This document shows positions 8,460 to 17,050 of a stretch of DNA of 35,973 nucleotides, one piece after another. A model generated the notes under the pieces. That model was not told the DNA's origin and searched no databases. It saw only the letters and a program-made list of their open reading frames with translations. The DNA is taken from assembly GCA_016930435.1 (NCBI GenBank), contig JAFGGQ010000106.1, forward strand, positions 1 through 35,973, in the 5' to 3' direction. Origin of the DNA: a bacterium. GTDB taxonomy: Bacteria; UBP14; UBA6098; JAFGQG01. The translations under genes were made by a program, and so were the position numbers. Every line of letters begins with the position of its first letter. Position 1 is the first letter of the stretch.

Positions 8460-10568
8460 TTATTCCGGAAGACCCAGAAAATCAAGCATTTTATCCGGAT
8501 CTGTGGTTGGCAGATCGCATTGATTGTTTTGGCAAATATAGGCGGTAGCCTTTCCCTTAAGGGGTATCAGGTAACGGGTATAATCTGCAATACTCACAAT
8601 TTCAGGCAGTTTTGGGCTTGTTTCAAATGGATTCAGGTCTAAGCATGGCCGATGTATTAGAACCATGTTGGGCAGATATTTTTGCCGTAGTACTTGAGAC
8701 ATCAGCGTAAACCCTTCGCTATCATAATCACCGCTAATCACGGCTTCACGGCTTTCTCCACGCGTAAAATCCAGGCCGGACAGGAACATGCAATAGGCTG
8801 ACGGGTTTTTTCTGATCGGTTCAGAAAAGGTCTTTTCCATTTGGGCCGCCCTTTCCTCTAAATCAGTTCTTCCGGTGATCTTGCTTAATTTGAGGAGATT
8901 GAGGAAGGTTACCGAATTCCCGGAGGGCAGTGCTCCATCGTAAAGCTCCTTCCGGCGGACCGGTAAATTTTCTGAATTGCTTGCCGATTGAAAGAATCCA
9001 CCATTTTCGCTATCCCGGAAGTATTTCAATACAAGCTCGTTGAGTTCCAGCGCGGCTTTAAGGTAGAATAACCGGAATGATGACTGGTAAATTTCGAGTA
9101 GTGCCCAGATAAAGAAGGCATAATCTTCGAGGAAACCGGGGATAGAAGATGGGCCCTCCTTATAGCTGTGATAAAGAAAGCCATCATCGCTCCTCATATC
9201 CGTGAGGATGAAATCGGCAGCGCGCATGGCTATTTCAGTATATTCGCCCTTGTTGAATGCCCCACCCGCCTTGGCCATCGCCGAGATCATCAGACCATTC
9301 CAGTCGGTTAGTATTTTTTCGTCCCTGCCTGGCCGGACCCTCCTCACCCTTTTTTCAAAAAGTTTCTGATTGATCCTGTTTAGATCGCCACTAAGTTTTT
9401 CGGGGCTAAACCCAAGCTTAATCGCCAATTCGGGTAATGAACTGCGGAAATACAGAATGTTTTCACCGGTTCGTGAACCGGCTGATTCCCCGGTGAAATT
9501 CCCCTCCTCACTAAGATTATAGATTTGAGCTGCTAATTGTGAGTCCTCCGGGCTCAGGACATCATCGATCTCTGAAAGCGTCCACAGATAAAATTTTCCC
9601 TCTTTCCCCTCGCTATCGGCATCTTCGGCAGAGTAGAATACCCCCATGGGAGATTTTAAATCCCGAATAACATAACGTATTATTTCATCCGCGGATGTTT
9701 TATATTGAGGATCATTAGTGGCCTGGTAAGCCTCGGTAAGGGTGATGGTCAAAAGAGCCTGATCATAGAGCATTTTTTCGAAGTGGGGTAACCGCCATTG
9801 GTTATCGGTGGCGTAGCGGTGTACTCCTCCGCCGATCTGGTCATAAATGCCCCCCTGTCGAATAGCCTGGAGGGTATGTTCGACCATCCGGAGGGCCTGG
9901 AGCTCCTCGCCCCTCCTCCAGTAGCGAAGGAGATAACTTAATTTATGAGGAGTGGGAAATTTAGGAGCATTCCCGAAGCCTCCGTTGCAGCGGTCGTAAT
10001 TTTTGCTAATATCCCGGTAGGCCTGGTCAAGCAGATTAACTCCAAGTTCTTTGCCGGGTTTCAGAAAGGAGGCCTGCTTCATGGCTTCAATGATTTCACG
10101 GGAAGAGTCGATCACCTCCTCACGTCTCTGTTTCCAGATATCCATAACGTTTGGGAGCAGATCCATCAGTCCCACCCTTCCGAAGCGATTTTCCCGGGGA
10201 ATGTAAGTACCTGCGAAGAATGGTTTTTTTCCGGGGGTCATTATAATAGTCAGGGGCCACCCCCCGGTGCCGGTAAGCATCTGGCAAGCCGCCATGTATA
10301 TATTATCAAGGTCCGGCCTTTCCTCCCGATCTACCTTGATGGAAACGAATGAATCGTTTAGCAGTCGGGCAACCTCCTCATCCTCAAATGATTCATGAGC
10401 CATTACGTGACACCAGTGGCACGTGGAGTATCCAATGGATAGGAAGATGGGTTTGTCTTCAGACCGGGCTCTTGAAAAAGCCTCCTCTCCCCAGGGATAC
10501 CAATTTACCGGATTATCGGCATGCTGAAGGAGATAAGGACTCTTTTCATTTTTTAGGTTATTGGAAAT
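8460..10568 (-). CDS. YyaL/DUF255 thioredoxin-fold protein, probable ATT start
   Basis: A member of the YyaL/SSP411 (spermatogenesis-associated protein 20-like) family: an N-terminal thioredoxin-like domain followed by a long alpha/alpha-barrel domain resembling N-acylglucosamine 2-epimerases. The first in-frame ATG (10403) would remove the conserved start of the domain. Upstream the frame stays open for 55 codons, including [20 protein letters not shown] and the redox motif CHWC at residues 50-53. A TAA lies just before ATT at 10568, which sits 7 nt after a perfect GGAGG, so ATT is the likely start and the protein is 702 residues, a normal family length. Biochemical function is poorly defined; a redox or carbohydrate-related role is conjecture. 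Confidence 0.88.
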   Translation of the reverse strand: MSNNLKNEKSPYLLQHADNPVNWYPWGEEAFSRARSEDKPIFLSIGYSTCHWCHVMAHESFEDEEVARLLNDSFVSIKVDREERPDLDNIYMAACQMLTGTGGWPLTIIMTPGKKPFFAGTYIPRENRFGRVGLMDLLPNVMDIWKQRREEVIDSSREIIEAMKQASFLKPGKELGVNLLDQAYRDISKNYDRCNGGFGNAPKFPTPHKLSYLLRYWRRGEELQALRMVEHTLQAIRQGGIYDQIGGGVHRYATDNQWRLPHFEKMLYDQALLTITLTEAYQATNDPQYKTSADEIIRYVIRDLKSPMGVFYSAEDADSEGKEGKFYLWTLSEIDDVLSPEDSQLAAQIYNLSEEGNFTGESAGSRTGENILYFRSSLPELAIKLGFSPEKLSGDLNRINQKLFEKRVRRVRPGRDEKILTDWNGLMISAMAKAGGAFNKGEYTEIAMRAADFILTDMRSDDGFLYHSYKEGPSSIPGFLEDYAFFIWALLEIYQSSFRLFYLKAALELNELVLKYFRDSENGGFFQSASNSENLPVRRKELYDGALPSGNSVTFLNLLKLSKITGRTDLEERAAQMEKTFSEPIRKNPSAYCMFLSGLDFTRGESREAVISGDYDSEGFTLMSQVLRQKYLPNMVLIHRPCLDLNPFETSPKLPEIVSIADYTRYLIPLKGKATAYICQNNQCDLPTTDPDKMLDFLGLPE

Positions 10569-10609
10569 TTAAAATCCTCCGGGACTATTTTTATTGTTGC
10601 TCATTTACC

Positions 10610-11428
10610 TTAATTGTGCTCAGGGTCTTTATTGCCGAGTCCGCGGGTATTCAGAATTATGCCTATCGGGCAGTGATCGGATCCCATTACCCGGGGAAGA
10701 ATGAAAGCCTTTTCTATATGGTCCGCAAGGTTATTACTGCAAAAAAAGTAGTCGATTCTCCATCCGACGTTCCGGTCTCTTGCGCGGGTTTTATAATCCC
10801 ACCAGGAGTAATGGTCTCCGCCTTTATGAAAAATCCGGAAGGTATCGGTATAGCCATGTGAAATAAACTTATCGATCCATGCGCGTTCTTCAGGCAAAAA
10901 CCCGGATACCTTCTCATTATCCCTGGGCCGTGCTAAATCGATCTCTTTATGGGCGGTATTCAGGTCGCCGCAGACCAGTAATTTTTTCCCCAGGTCTCTA
11001 TATTTATCAAGTACCCGCAGAAAAGCCTCATAAAAATCCATCTTGTACTGCAGGCGCTGGGGCGAGGCTTTGCCGTTTGGGAAGTAGATGTTGAAGAGTA
11101 TAAAATCACCAAAATCGCTGACCAAAACCCTTCCCTCGTTATCAAATTTATCCGTTCCCAATCCGGCGATAACCTTCCCGGGTTTAAGCCTGCTGAATGT
11201 AGCTACGCCGCTGTAGCCCTTTCGTTCCGGCTGACTAAAATGTTTGTGGTAACCTGGCCACTCCAGTATCTCGGTGGGGAATTGTTCTTCCCAGGCTTTG
11301 GTCTCCTGAAGACACAGTATGTCGGGCCTTTCAACGGTAAACCACTTCAGAAAGCCCTTTTTATGGATTGCCCGAATGCCGTTAACGTTCCAGGAAATTA
11401 GTTTTAGGCTGGATTTATTTTTTCCCAT
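10610..11428 (-). CDS. xth: Exodeoxyribonuclease III (AP endonuclease)
   Basis: A 272-residue DNA repair nuclease of the ExoIII/APE1 family that cuts at abasic sites and trims damaged 3' ends. Family motifs are in order: [10 protein letters not shown] near the N-terminus, LQETKAW with the metal-binding Glu, the GDLNTAH active-site strand, and C-terminal GSDHCPIG with the catalytic Asp-His. Length is typical. It overlaps the PfpI-like gene by 14 bp and lies 41 bp upstream of the YyaL-like gene. Repair of oxidative lesions suits the adjacent oxygen-defence cluster. Confidence 0.95.
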   Translation of the reverse strand: MGKNKSSLKLISWNVNGIRAIHKKGFLKWFTVERPDILCLQETKAWEEQFPTEILEWPGYHKHFSQPERKGYSGVATFSRLKPGKVIAGLGTDKFDNEGRVLVSDFGDFILFNIYFPNGKASPQRLQYKMDFYEAFLRVLDKYRDLGKKLLVCGDLNTAHKEIDLARPRDNEKVSGFLPEERAWIDKFISHGYTDTFRIFHKGGDHYSWWDYKTRARDRNVGWRIDYFFCSNNLADHIEKAFILPRVMGSDHCPIGIILNTRGLGNKDPEHN

Positions 11429-11957
11429 TTCTTGAGCTATCCTTTAAAAGATTGATGACTTCCCTGAAAAAATAAGGAAGGTCTGCAGGGTTCCTTGAGG
11501 TAATGAGGTTACCATCAACCACAACACTCTGGTTAAGATATTCAACACCGGCTTCCTCTAATTCATCCCTGGTTTTGAAATACCCGGTGGCCTTTCTCCC
11601 CTTGAGCAATTCAGCGGAGATCAGTATCTGGGGACCATGACAGATAGCGGCAACGGGTTTTTCTGCCTGGAAAAAATGCCGGGCAATCTCTTTAACGATA
11701 TGATTTTTACGTAATCCCTGTGGGGCCTTCCCGCCGGGCAGAAAAAGCAGATTATATTCCTCGGGCTTTACGTCCTCAAGGGTAATGGTCACCTCCGCCA
11801 TATAGCCCCTCATACCCCTGATCCTCTCATTTTTAAAGGAGGCGAGATCGAATTCGATTTCCTCCTCCCGGAATCGATAAATAGGGTAGAACAGCTCCAT
11901 ATCCTCAAAACCGTTGGCGCTAATGATTAATACCTTCATTTTGGTTTTTCTTTTCAC
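11415..11957 (-). CDS. DJ-1/PfpI family protein
   Basis: A class I glutamine-amidotransferase-like protein of 180 residues (DJ-1/PfpI/YhbO group), a family linked to stress protection and disputed protease or deglycase activities. The nucleophile elbow [10 protein letters not shown] carries the conserved Cys-His pair, and the glycine-rich [13 protein letters not shown] loop is typical. The longest frame starts with GTG at 11957 after GAGGG at a short 4-nt spacing; an ATG at 11939 (MKVLIIS) also fits homologues, so the first six residues are uncertain. It heads a small unit with xth and the YyaL-like gene. Confidence 0.88.
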   Translation of the reverse strand: MKRKTKMKVLIISANGFEDMELFYPIYRFREEEIEFDLASFKNERIRGMRGYMAEVTITLEDVKPEEYNLLFLPGGKAPQGLRKNHIVKEIARHFFQAEKPVAAICHGPQILISAELLKGRKATGYFKTRDELEEAGVEYLNQSVVVDGNLITSRNPADLPYFFREVINLLKDSSRNGKK

Positions 11958-12040
11958 AATGCCCTCGAATTTCTATTTAAAGTTAACACTCCCGGAAAAA
12001 GAAATGGCACTCCGGATTTCAGAAAAAGGAAAATTTTAGA

Positions 12041-12073
12041 AGAGGGGCATCCCGGTAGAAGGAACACCCCTCT
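12041..12073 (-). terminator. Rho-independent terminator after the oxygen-defence cluster
   Basis: Read on the minus strand, AGAGGGG and CCCCTCT form a perfect 7-bp stem with a 19-nt loop, 11 bp past the EncFtn-like stop, followed by TCTAAAATTTT. The T tract is interrupted, so the terminator is plausible but not ideal. Confidence 0.6.
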
Positions 12074-12084
12074 GATAAACAGCT

Positions 12085-12378
12085 TTAACCCTCCAGGTCG
12101 GTGATCTCTGCCTCGGTAAAGAGGTAATCCTTCAGCTCATGGGCAAATGCCTGATCGAATCTTCTTATCCATTCGATAAGCATGGCAGCATGTTCTTTTT
12201 CTTCATCCCGGTTATGTTCCAGTATCTTGCGGAGGGATTCATCTTCGGTGGCATCCACTCGCTGCTGGTACCAATCGATGGCCTCCAGTTCCTCTTTAAG
12301 GGATAGTATGGCACGGTGCAGGTCAAGGGTGAAGCGTCCCATGTGTTTGCCATTTTCGGTTAACCCGTCGTAACCCAT
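12085..12378 (-). CDS. EncFtn-like ferritin (encapsulated-ferritin family)
   Basis: A 97-residue two-helix protein of the encapsulated ferritin family, whose members form a ferroxidase centre only on dimerisation and load iron into encapsulin nanocompartments. The segment EELEAIDWYQQRVDA (E32) and the RDEEKEHAAM segment (E60, H63) closely match that family. The protein ends in FTEAEITDLEG, right after the helical core, with no sign of the C-terminal cargo peptide that docks family members to the shell, and no encapsulin gene is in the window. It is the last gene before the terminator. It may act as a free ferroxidase, or the shell may be encoded elsewhere. Confidence 0.85.
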   Translation of the reverse strand: MGYDGLTENGKHMGRFTLDLHRAILSLKEELEAIDWYQQRVDATEDESLRKILEHNRDEEKEHAAMLIEWIRRFDQAFAHELKDYLFTEAEITDLEG

Positions 12379-12404
12379 AATGTTAGCTCCTTGGGTTTAT
12401 CTTA

Positions 12405-12980
12405 TTAATAGGTTTTACACCAGATTTCGTAGTATCCTTGAGGGTGGGCGCAGGCCGGGCATATCTCAGGAGCCTCTGCTCCATCGTGAATATAACCGCA
12501 GTTCCGGCATTTCCACTTTACTACCTGTTCCCGTTTGAATATTTTACCGTTTTGAATGTTTTGGAACAGCGCGAGGTATCGTGCTTCGTGTTCCCTCTCT
12601 ACCCTGGCAATGCTTTCGAATAATTCGGCTATTTCCTCGAAACCCTCCTCCCGGGCGACCCTTGCCGCTTCGGGATAGAGAACAGTCCACTCCTCATTCT
12701 CACCAGCAGCAGCAGCTTTAAGGTTTTCGGTAGTGCTGCCGATCACACCGGAGGGAAAAGAGGCTTGAATCTCCACCATTCCACCCTCCAGAAACTTGAA
12801 GAATCTCTCAGCGTGCTCCTTTTCATTATCCGCGGTTTCCTGGAAAATGGCCGAAATCTGTATGTAACCCTCTTTCCTTGCCTTGCTTGAAAAAAAGGTG
12901 TACCGGTTTCGGGCCTGAGATTCACCCGCAAAAGAGGCCAATAGATTCTTTTCGGTTTTAGTCCCTTTTAGGCTAGTCAT
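12405..12980 (-). CDS. rbr: Rubrerythrin
   Basis: A 191-residue non-haem peroxidase that reduces hydrogen peroxide to water in anaerobes. An N-terminal four-helix di-iron domain (about 1-145) shows FAGESQARNRY, DNEKEHAERF and a second VEREHEARY helix. A C-terminal rubredoxin-like domain has C-x-x-C pairs in CRNCGYIHDG and CPACAHPQGYYE. Length and domain order are those of classical rubrerythrin. It lies 9 bp after desulfoferrodoxin, a common anaerobic pairing in which superoxide reductase produces the peroxide that rubrerythrin removes. Its electrons probably come from rubredoxin. Confidence 0.96.
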   Translation of the reverse strand: MTSLKGTKTEKNLLASFAGESQARNRYTFFSSKARKEGYIQISAIFQETADNEKEHAERFFKFLEGGMVEIQASFPSGVIGSTTENLKAAAAGENEEWTVLYPEAARVAREEGFEEIAELFESIARVEREHEARYLALFQNIQNGKIFKREQVVKWKCRNCGYIHDGAEAPEICPACAHPQGYYEIWCKTY

Positions 12981-12989
12981 ATTTACTCC

Positions 12990-13382
12990 TCAATTAGATT
13001 TCCAGAAACCATGGATGTTACAGTATGCCCGGGCATAAATATGTTCCTTGCAGTCCGCGCAGGATGAAAATTCAGCCTGGGGCGCCTCTCCCGGTTTTAG
13101 AAACTTTATACGGATGCGACCGCATTCCTCATCCACCAGTTCAATCCACTGAATATAGTGTTCCTCGGTCATAGGGTGGGGCACGCTTCCAACCTTGACA
13201 AGGATATTGTCACCCTCCGCCTCTATTACCGGCACATGTTTTTCAAGCGCTGCATCGACGGTGTTTGGTGCTAACAGGGTCATTGGTCTGCCGCAGCAAA
13301 CCAGTTGCCCCGCGCCACCCAATAATACCTCAACAGTATTACCACAGGTGCTACAGCGGTACACTTCAAATCGCTTTGCCAT
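12990..13382 (-). CDS. dfx: Desulfoferrodoxin (2Fe superoxide reductase)
   Basis: A 130-residue superoxide reductase that turns superoxide into hydrogen peroxide without making O2. The N-terminal desulforedoxin domain has C10, C13, C29 and C30 for centre I. The catalytic centre II ligands are visible as H49, H69, H75, C121 and H124, and the conserved E47-K48 pair precedes H49. Spacing agrees closely with the Desulfovibrio protein. It sits between the peroxiredoxin and rubrerythrin genes with about 10-bp gaps, so a superoxide-to-water pathway is encoded in one transcript. Confidence 0.96.
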   Translation of the reverse strand: MAKRFEVYRCSTCGNTVEVLLGGAGQLVCCGRPMTLLAPNTVDAALEKHVPVIEAEGDNILVKVGSVPHPMTEEHYIQWIELVDEECGRIRIKFLKPGEAPQAEFSSCADCKEHIYARAYCNIHGFWKSN

Positions 13383-13392
13383 TTCTTCCTCC

Positions 13393-14040
13393 TTATAGTT
13401 TCTTATGACATAACCACCAATCGAAACACTCGTATTTTTGAGTCCTTTCTTTTGCGGTTTTGATATCCTTTGCCGGGGGAATGATTACATGGTCGCCTAT
13501 TATCTCGTTATTCGGCCAGTTTGCGGGCATGGCTACCTTTTCCTGGTCGGCGATCTGCATTGCTTTAACCACCCTGAGTATCTCGTCCATATTGCGGCCC
13601 AGCTCCTGAGGATAGTAAAGGATTATCCGGATATACCCCTTGGAATCAACTACGAACACCGCCCGAACGGTATTGGTACCCTTTCCGGGATGAATCAAAC
13701 CCAGGGTATCTGCAATCTCACCGGTATCTGCAATTATGGGGAATTCTATTTCGATATCCATATTATCCTTGATCCATTCCACCCACTTGATGTGAGAGTA
13801 CACCTGGTCAACGCTCATCCCCACCAGTTCACAGTTCAAGGCCCTGAATTCCTGGTACCTTTTCTGAAAAGCGATGAATTCGGTAGTGCATACGGGTGTG
13901 AAATCAGCGGGATGGCTGAATAACACGAACCACTTACCCTCGAAATCGTCGGGGATGGTCATCATACCCATAGTGGTCTGTACTTCTAACTTGGGCAATT
14001 TATCGCCCAGCAGGGGCATTCCATAAAGATCATCACACAT
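13393..14040 (-). CDS. Peroxiredoxin, Prx6/archaeal type
   Basis: A 215-residue thiol peroxidase. The peroxidatic cysteine is C51 in the PxxxTxxC motif (PADFTPVC), and the long C-terminal arm typical of Prx6-type enzymes is present. The arm holds C205 and C211 in a CFDWWLC motif like that of archaeal peroxiredoxins, where such cysteines take part in the disulfide cycle, so this may work as a 2-Cys enzyme despite the Prx6 fold. It heads the Prx-Dfx-Rbr trio; a 76-bp gap separates it from rubredoxin upstream. AhpC-like naming would be less exact. Confidence 0.94.
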   Translation of the reverse strand: MCDDLYGMPLLGDKLPKLEVQTTMGMMTIPDDFEGKWFVLFSHPADFTPVCTTEFIAFQKRYQEFRALNCELVGMSVDQVYSHIKWVEWIKDNMDIEIEFPIIADTGEIADTLGLIHPGKGTNTVRAVFVVDSKGYIRIILYYPQELGRNMDEILRVVKAMQIADQEKVAMPANWPNNEIIGDHVIIPPAKDIKTAKERTQKYECFDWWLCHKKL

Positions 14041-14116
14041 TTTAACCTCCAGTTTTGAAATTAGGTAATAAGATTATTGGCAGGGATTATTTACCATGCC
14101 AGGCTTCACGGGGAAG

Positions 14117-14278
14117 CTATTCAACTAGTTCGAATTCGCTTTTATCGGCGCCGCAGATAGGGCATACCCAGTCATCGGGCAACTCGTCGAATGATGTACC
14201 GGGATCGATTCCAGAATCCGGGTCGCCTTCCTGGGGGTCATAAACGTAACCACATACGGTGCAACGGTATTCTCCCAT
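14117..14278 (-). CDS. rub: Rubredoxin
   Basis: A 53-residue small iron protein. The reading frame from the ATG at 14278 to TAG at 14117 contains C6 and C9 (CTVCGY) and C39 and C42 (CPICGA), with the conserved YDP-EGDP and DDWVCP segments; length is exactly typical. A TTTCCTCC complement, giving AGGAGG, lies just upstream. It would carry electrons to rubrerythrin, desulfoferrodoxin or the ferritin-like proteins. Protein and DNA closely resemble the rubredoxin domain at the end of the flavin reductase fusion (18494-19198). It lies 24 bp after the NifU-like gene. Confidence 0.97.
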   Translation of the reverse strand: MGEYRCTVCGYVYDPQEGDPDSGIDPGTSFDELPDDWVCPICGADKSEFELVE

Positions 14279-14302
14279 TTTTTTCCTCCTTGTTTAAATG
14301 GT

Positions 14303-14686
14303 TTATTTTTTGGTTTTTTCCTTATAGTCCCTGATGGCAACATGCAGGGCATCAGCAGCCAAATTGGAACAATGCATCTTTTTGGGGGGCAATCCATCCA
14401 GTTCATTGGCGACATCGTCACGGGTGACCTTCAAAGCTTCATCAACATGCATTCCCTTGACCATTTCGGTGACCATGCTGCTGGTTGCGATGGCAGAGCC
14501 GCAACCAAAGGTTCGGAATTTAATCTCGGTGATGATGTCGTTTTCAACTTTGATATAGATCTCCATCAGGTCGCCGCAGACGGGGTTGCCAACTTTGCCG
14601 TAACCATCGGCGTTTTCAATAACCCCAACATTGCGGGGATTCATAAAGTGATCCAGCACCTTTTCACTATAACCAATGTCTGCCAT
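14303..14686 (-). CDS. NifU/IscU-type Fe-S scaffold protein
   Basis: A 127-residue scaffold on which [2Fe-2S] or [4Fe-4S] clusters are built. Ligands C37 (NPVCGD, with D39), C62 (GCGSAIA) and C106 (MHCSNLA, preceded by H105) are all present, and the fold matches IscU or the N-terminal domain of NifU. It lies 30 bp after the NifS-like gene, its expected partner. The HscA-binding LPPVK signature appears as LPPKK, as in NifU-type scaffolds not using the chaperone. Iron delivery partners are not obvious, though ferritin genes are nearby. Confidence 0.94.
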   Translation of the reverse strand: MADIGYSEKVLDHFMNPRNVGVIENADGYGKVGNPVCGDLMEIYIKVENDIITEIKFRTFGCGSAIATSSMVTEMVKGMHVDEALKVTRDDVANELDGLPPKKMHCSNLAADALHVAIRDYKEKTKK

Positions 14687-14716
14687 GTTTTCTCTCCCTT
14701 ATACAGATTTTGTTAT

Positions 14717-15868
14717 TTATAATGGTGATAACATTCGTAACTTTGCGACCGTATTTTTTACCGCTTCCACGGTTGGCGCAACCTCTTCTTCCCTGTTTTG
14801 GCGGCCCAGAGTGATCACCATGGAGCCATGCGCCTCCTCGTGTTTCAGGCCGATGGCCAGCAATACACGGGAAGCCTCCAGGGTTTGAGATGAGCAGGCA
14901 GAACCCGTAGCGATCTGGATGTTGAACATATCCATACTGAGCAGTATGCTTTCACCCTCTATCCTGGCGAATCGGAAGCTGGCATGATGGGGAAGGCGCT
15001 CGACAGGATGGCCGGTTAGGTAACTATCCTCGACTTTTAGAATACCCCTTATTAGTTCGTCCCGAATTTTCAGGTCATTTTGACGGTCTTTCTCCATGTC
15101 TTCTTTGGCGATCCGGGCTGCTTCACCCATTGCCGCGATCCCGAAGATATTTTCGGTACCCGAACGCAGCCCCCTTTCCTGTCCGCCACCGGGCATAATG
15201 GTTTGTATCTTGACGCCGGGCTTGATATAGAGGGCTCCTACCCCCTGGGGCCCATAAAGCGCATTGGAAGAAAGACTTAGCAGATCGATGCCGTCGGATT
15301 GCACATCAATGGGGATGTGACCAGCGGCGGCGCAGGCGTCAACGTGAAAATAAATCCCCTTACGGTGAACTATCTCACTGATCTCACGGATAGGCTGAAT
15401 GGTGCCGATCTCATTGTTGGCATACATGACCGAAGTAACTATGGTTTCAGGGGAAACGGCTTTTTCAAGCTCCCGAAGGTCTATATGGCCGTAATGATCA
15501 ACGGGTATTATGGTAAGCTTAAAACCCTGTTTCTGAAGCTCCTTCATAGGGTTGAAAACGGAGATATGCTCGATGGCACTGGCAACTATTTCCTGTCCCT
15601 TTGCCATATTCCGAAGGGCAGTCCCTCTGATGGCCAGATTGCTGGATTCCGTTGCTCCGCTGGTGAAGATGATGGACTTTTCATCCTCGGCGTTGATAAA
15701 CCCGGCCACTTTCTGACGGGCCGATTCGATAGCCGTTTTAGCCTCCAGGCCAGTACTGTAAAGGGAGGAAGGGTTGCCAAATGTGTCTTCCAGATATTTT
15801 CGGCCAAAGGCCAGAACCCTCTGATCCAGAGGGCAGGCAGAAGCATGGTCAAGGTAGATAATTTTCAT
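14717..15868 (-). CDS. NifS/IscS-like protein lacking the PLP-binding lysine
   Basis: A 383-residue class V aminotransferase-fold protein of the cysteine desulfurase family. Most of the active site is recognisable: TSGATESSN (71-79), EH101, HVDA (175-178), the substrate-binding RSGTEN (235-240) and the mobile-loop C325 in TGSACSSQT. The PLP Schiff-base site is not: where desulfurases read S-x-H-K-x-Y-G-P, this protein reads SSNALYGP, so the lysine is A203 and the preceding His is N202 (codons AAT GCG). It can hardly be a normal PLP desulfurase. The frame is otherwise intact and sits between NifU-like and DsrE genes. Archaeoglobus IscS is a known precedent for loss of this lysine. A cluster-assembly partner using free sulfide or sulfur from DsrE/TusA is an inference. 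Confidence 0.9.
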   Translation of the reverse strand: MKIIYLDHASACPLDQRVLAFGRKYLEDTFGNPSSLYSTGLEAKTAIESARQKVAGFINAEDEKSIIFTSGATESSNLAIRGTALRNMAKGQEIVASAIEHISVFNPMKELQKQGFKLTIIPVDHYGHIDLRELEKAVSPETIVTSVMYANNEIGTIQPIREISEIVHRKGIYFHVDACAAAGHIPIDVQSDGIDLLSLSSNALYGPQGVGALYIKPGVKIQTIMPGGGQERGLRSGTENIFGIAAMGEAARIAKEDMEKDRQNDLKIRDELIRGILKVEDSYLTGHPVERLPHHASFRFARIEGESILLSMDMFNIQIATGSACSSQTLEASRVLLAIGLKHEEAHGSMVITLGRQNREEEVAPTVEAVKNTVAKLRMLSPL

Positions 15869-15877
15869 AATAATCTC

Positions 15878-16231
15878 CTAAAAGGTGATTACCGCGTCGG
15901 CATCCAGGGCAAGATCGTTTAATGTACCGGCTCCTACGATCTTTGCGCCTGGGATTAACTCCACGTTATCCCAACCCAGCATCTTTTTGGAAGCCTCACA
16001 TACGAAGATATCCACACCCATATCCATTGTTTTTTTCAGCATTTCCGCCACCGTTGGGAAATTGCCGACCTTGATCTTTTCGGCTTCACCCCTCCGGAGA
16101 ACCCTCAGCCCGTTACCCAGATAATAAACCTGCGGTTCAATATCCATCATCTTGGCAGTCTGTGCTAAAATTAGGGGAGAATACTGTCTCTCCGGCAGAT
16201 CGGTCGTCTGAATATAAAGTATCTTAGACAT
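15878..16231 (-). CDS. DsrE-family sulfur-carrier-like protein
   Basis: A 117-residue protein of the DsrE/DsrF-like fold, whose members pass persulfide sulfur between proteins. The N-terminal strand KILYIQTTD and the FVCEASKKMLGW segment with a cysteine at the usual active-site strand fit the family. It lies 10 bp before the NifS-like gene and 11 bp after the TusA-like gene, an arrangement that suggests a sulfur relay. Substrate and direction of transfer cannot be deduced. It is small enough that a related DsrE-like subfamily label could also apply. Confidence 0.8.
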   Translation of the reverse strand: MSKILYIQTTDLPERQYSPLILAQTAKMMDIEPQVYYLGNGLRVLRRGEAEKIKVGNFPTVAEMLKKTMDMGVDIFVCEASKKMLGWDNVELIPGAKIVGAGTLNDLALDADAVITF

Positions 16232-16242
16232 TATTGTATCTC

Positions 16243-16485
16243 CTAACTGCGCTTTTTAATATAGAAGGTTAAGATATTACCCTTTTTTTCGAGCTTGAGA
16301 ACCTCGTGGCCGGTTCTTTTTGCCCATCTGGCGATATCCTCTTCGGCGGCTGGATCATCGGCTTCTACTTTAAGTACCTGACCAGCCTCCATTTTATCCA
16401 TTTCCTCCTTGGTCATGGCAATGGGAACGGGGCAAAAAAAACCTACACAATCAACTTCCCGGTCAAATAGTGGTTCGGGTGACAT
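16243..16485 (-). CDS. TusA/SirA-family sulfur carrier protein
   Basis: An 80-residue sulfur-transfer protein. The family motif CPxP is present as C18-P-V-P21, where the cysteine carries a persulfide; an additional C13 five residues earlier could form a disulfide or share sulfur. The rest follows the two-layer fold (VLKVEADDPAAEEDIARWAKRTGHEV). It lies directly upstream of DsrE and the NifS-like gene. TusA proteins normally receive sulfur from a desulfurase, which makes the missing lysine in the neighbouring NifS-like protein relevant. Confidence 0.92.
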   Translation of the reverse strand: MSPEPLFDREVDCVGFFCPVPIAMTKEEMDKMEAGQVLKVEADDPAAEEDIARWAKRTGHEVLKLEKKGNILTFYIKKRS

Positions 16486-16507
16486 CTAATCGCCTCCTGT
16501 TTTAAAC

Positions 16508-17035
16508 TCAGGTAATGTTAGGTTTTTTCTGTGAACCGGGAGGATGAAATTCCCGTTGGGCCAATTCCCGGTCCAGTTCGCCGTAACCTCCGACTAATCC
16601 TCCAGCCCTCCGGGCTTTCTCAAGCAGCTCTTCGGCGGATTCCTCTTCCTCTTCCTGTTCGTCCAGAAACCACTGCAGCATATTGCGGGTATTCTGGTCA
16701 TTTTCCTTCTCGGCCATCATGGCAATATCCTTTATCATTGCTGTTACCGCCTGCTCGTGTTCATATACATTAAGGGCAACGGCGGTGGGATCGGCCCATT
16801 CCGGCGGGGGGGCTTCTATAGCATCCAGAGTAACCCGGGCTCCCTGATCATGAATATAGTCAAATATTCTCATGGCGTGAGTCATCTCTTCCCGGGCCTG
16901 AACCTTCATCCAGTTGGAAAATCCGGGTAATTTCCGGGATTCCAGATAAGCCGCCATGGAAAGGTATAGATAAGCTGAATACATTTCGCGGTTAACCTGG
17001 CGATTGAGTGCCTTCTCAAGGTTGATATTTAGCAT
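16508..17035 (-). CDS. ftnA: Ferritin (FtnA-type)
   Basis: A 175-residue non-haem ferritin that oxidises Fe(II) and stores it as a mineral in a 24-subunit shell. Ferroxidase ligands E17 (NREMYSAYLY), E50 and H53 (REEMTHAM) are at standard positions, and an acidic EQEEEEES-like stretch supplies later ligands. The C-terminal tail (HPPGSQKKPNIT) is not conserved. Its place between Nfu and TusA in a PerR-led operon fits removal of iron that would otherwise react with peroxide. Confidence 0.95.
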   Translation of the reverse strand: MLNINLEKALNRQVNREMYSAYLYLSMAAYLESRKLPGFSNWMKVQAREEMTHAMRIFDYIHDQGARVTLDAIEAPPPEWADPTAVALNVYEHEQAVTAMIKDIAMMAEKENDQNTRNMLQWFLDEQEEEEESAEELLEKARRAGGLVGGYGELDRELAQREFHPPGSQKKPNIT

Positions 17036-17050
17036 CGAAGTTTCCCCTTA

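Noticed and set aside
14078-14101. TGGCA/TGCCA inverted repeat in the gap before the peroxiredoxin gene
   Set aside because: Five-base arms with a 14-base loop can arise by chance, and no T run follows.
14125-14421. 98-codon minus-strand frame across rubredoxin and NifU-like
   Set aside because: It is out of frame with both genes; the real product here is the 53-residue rubredoxin.
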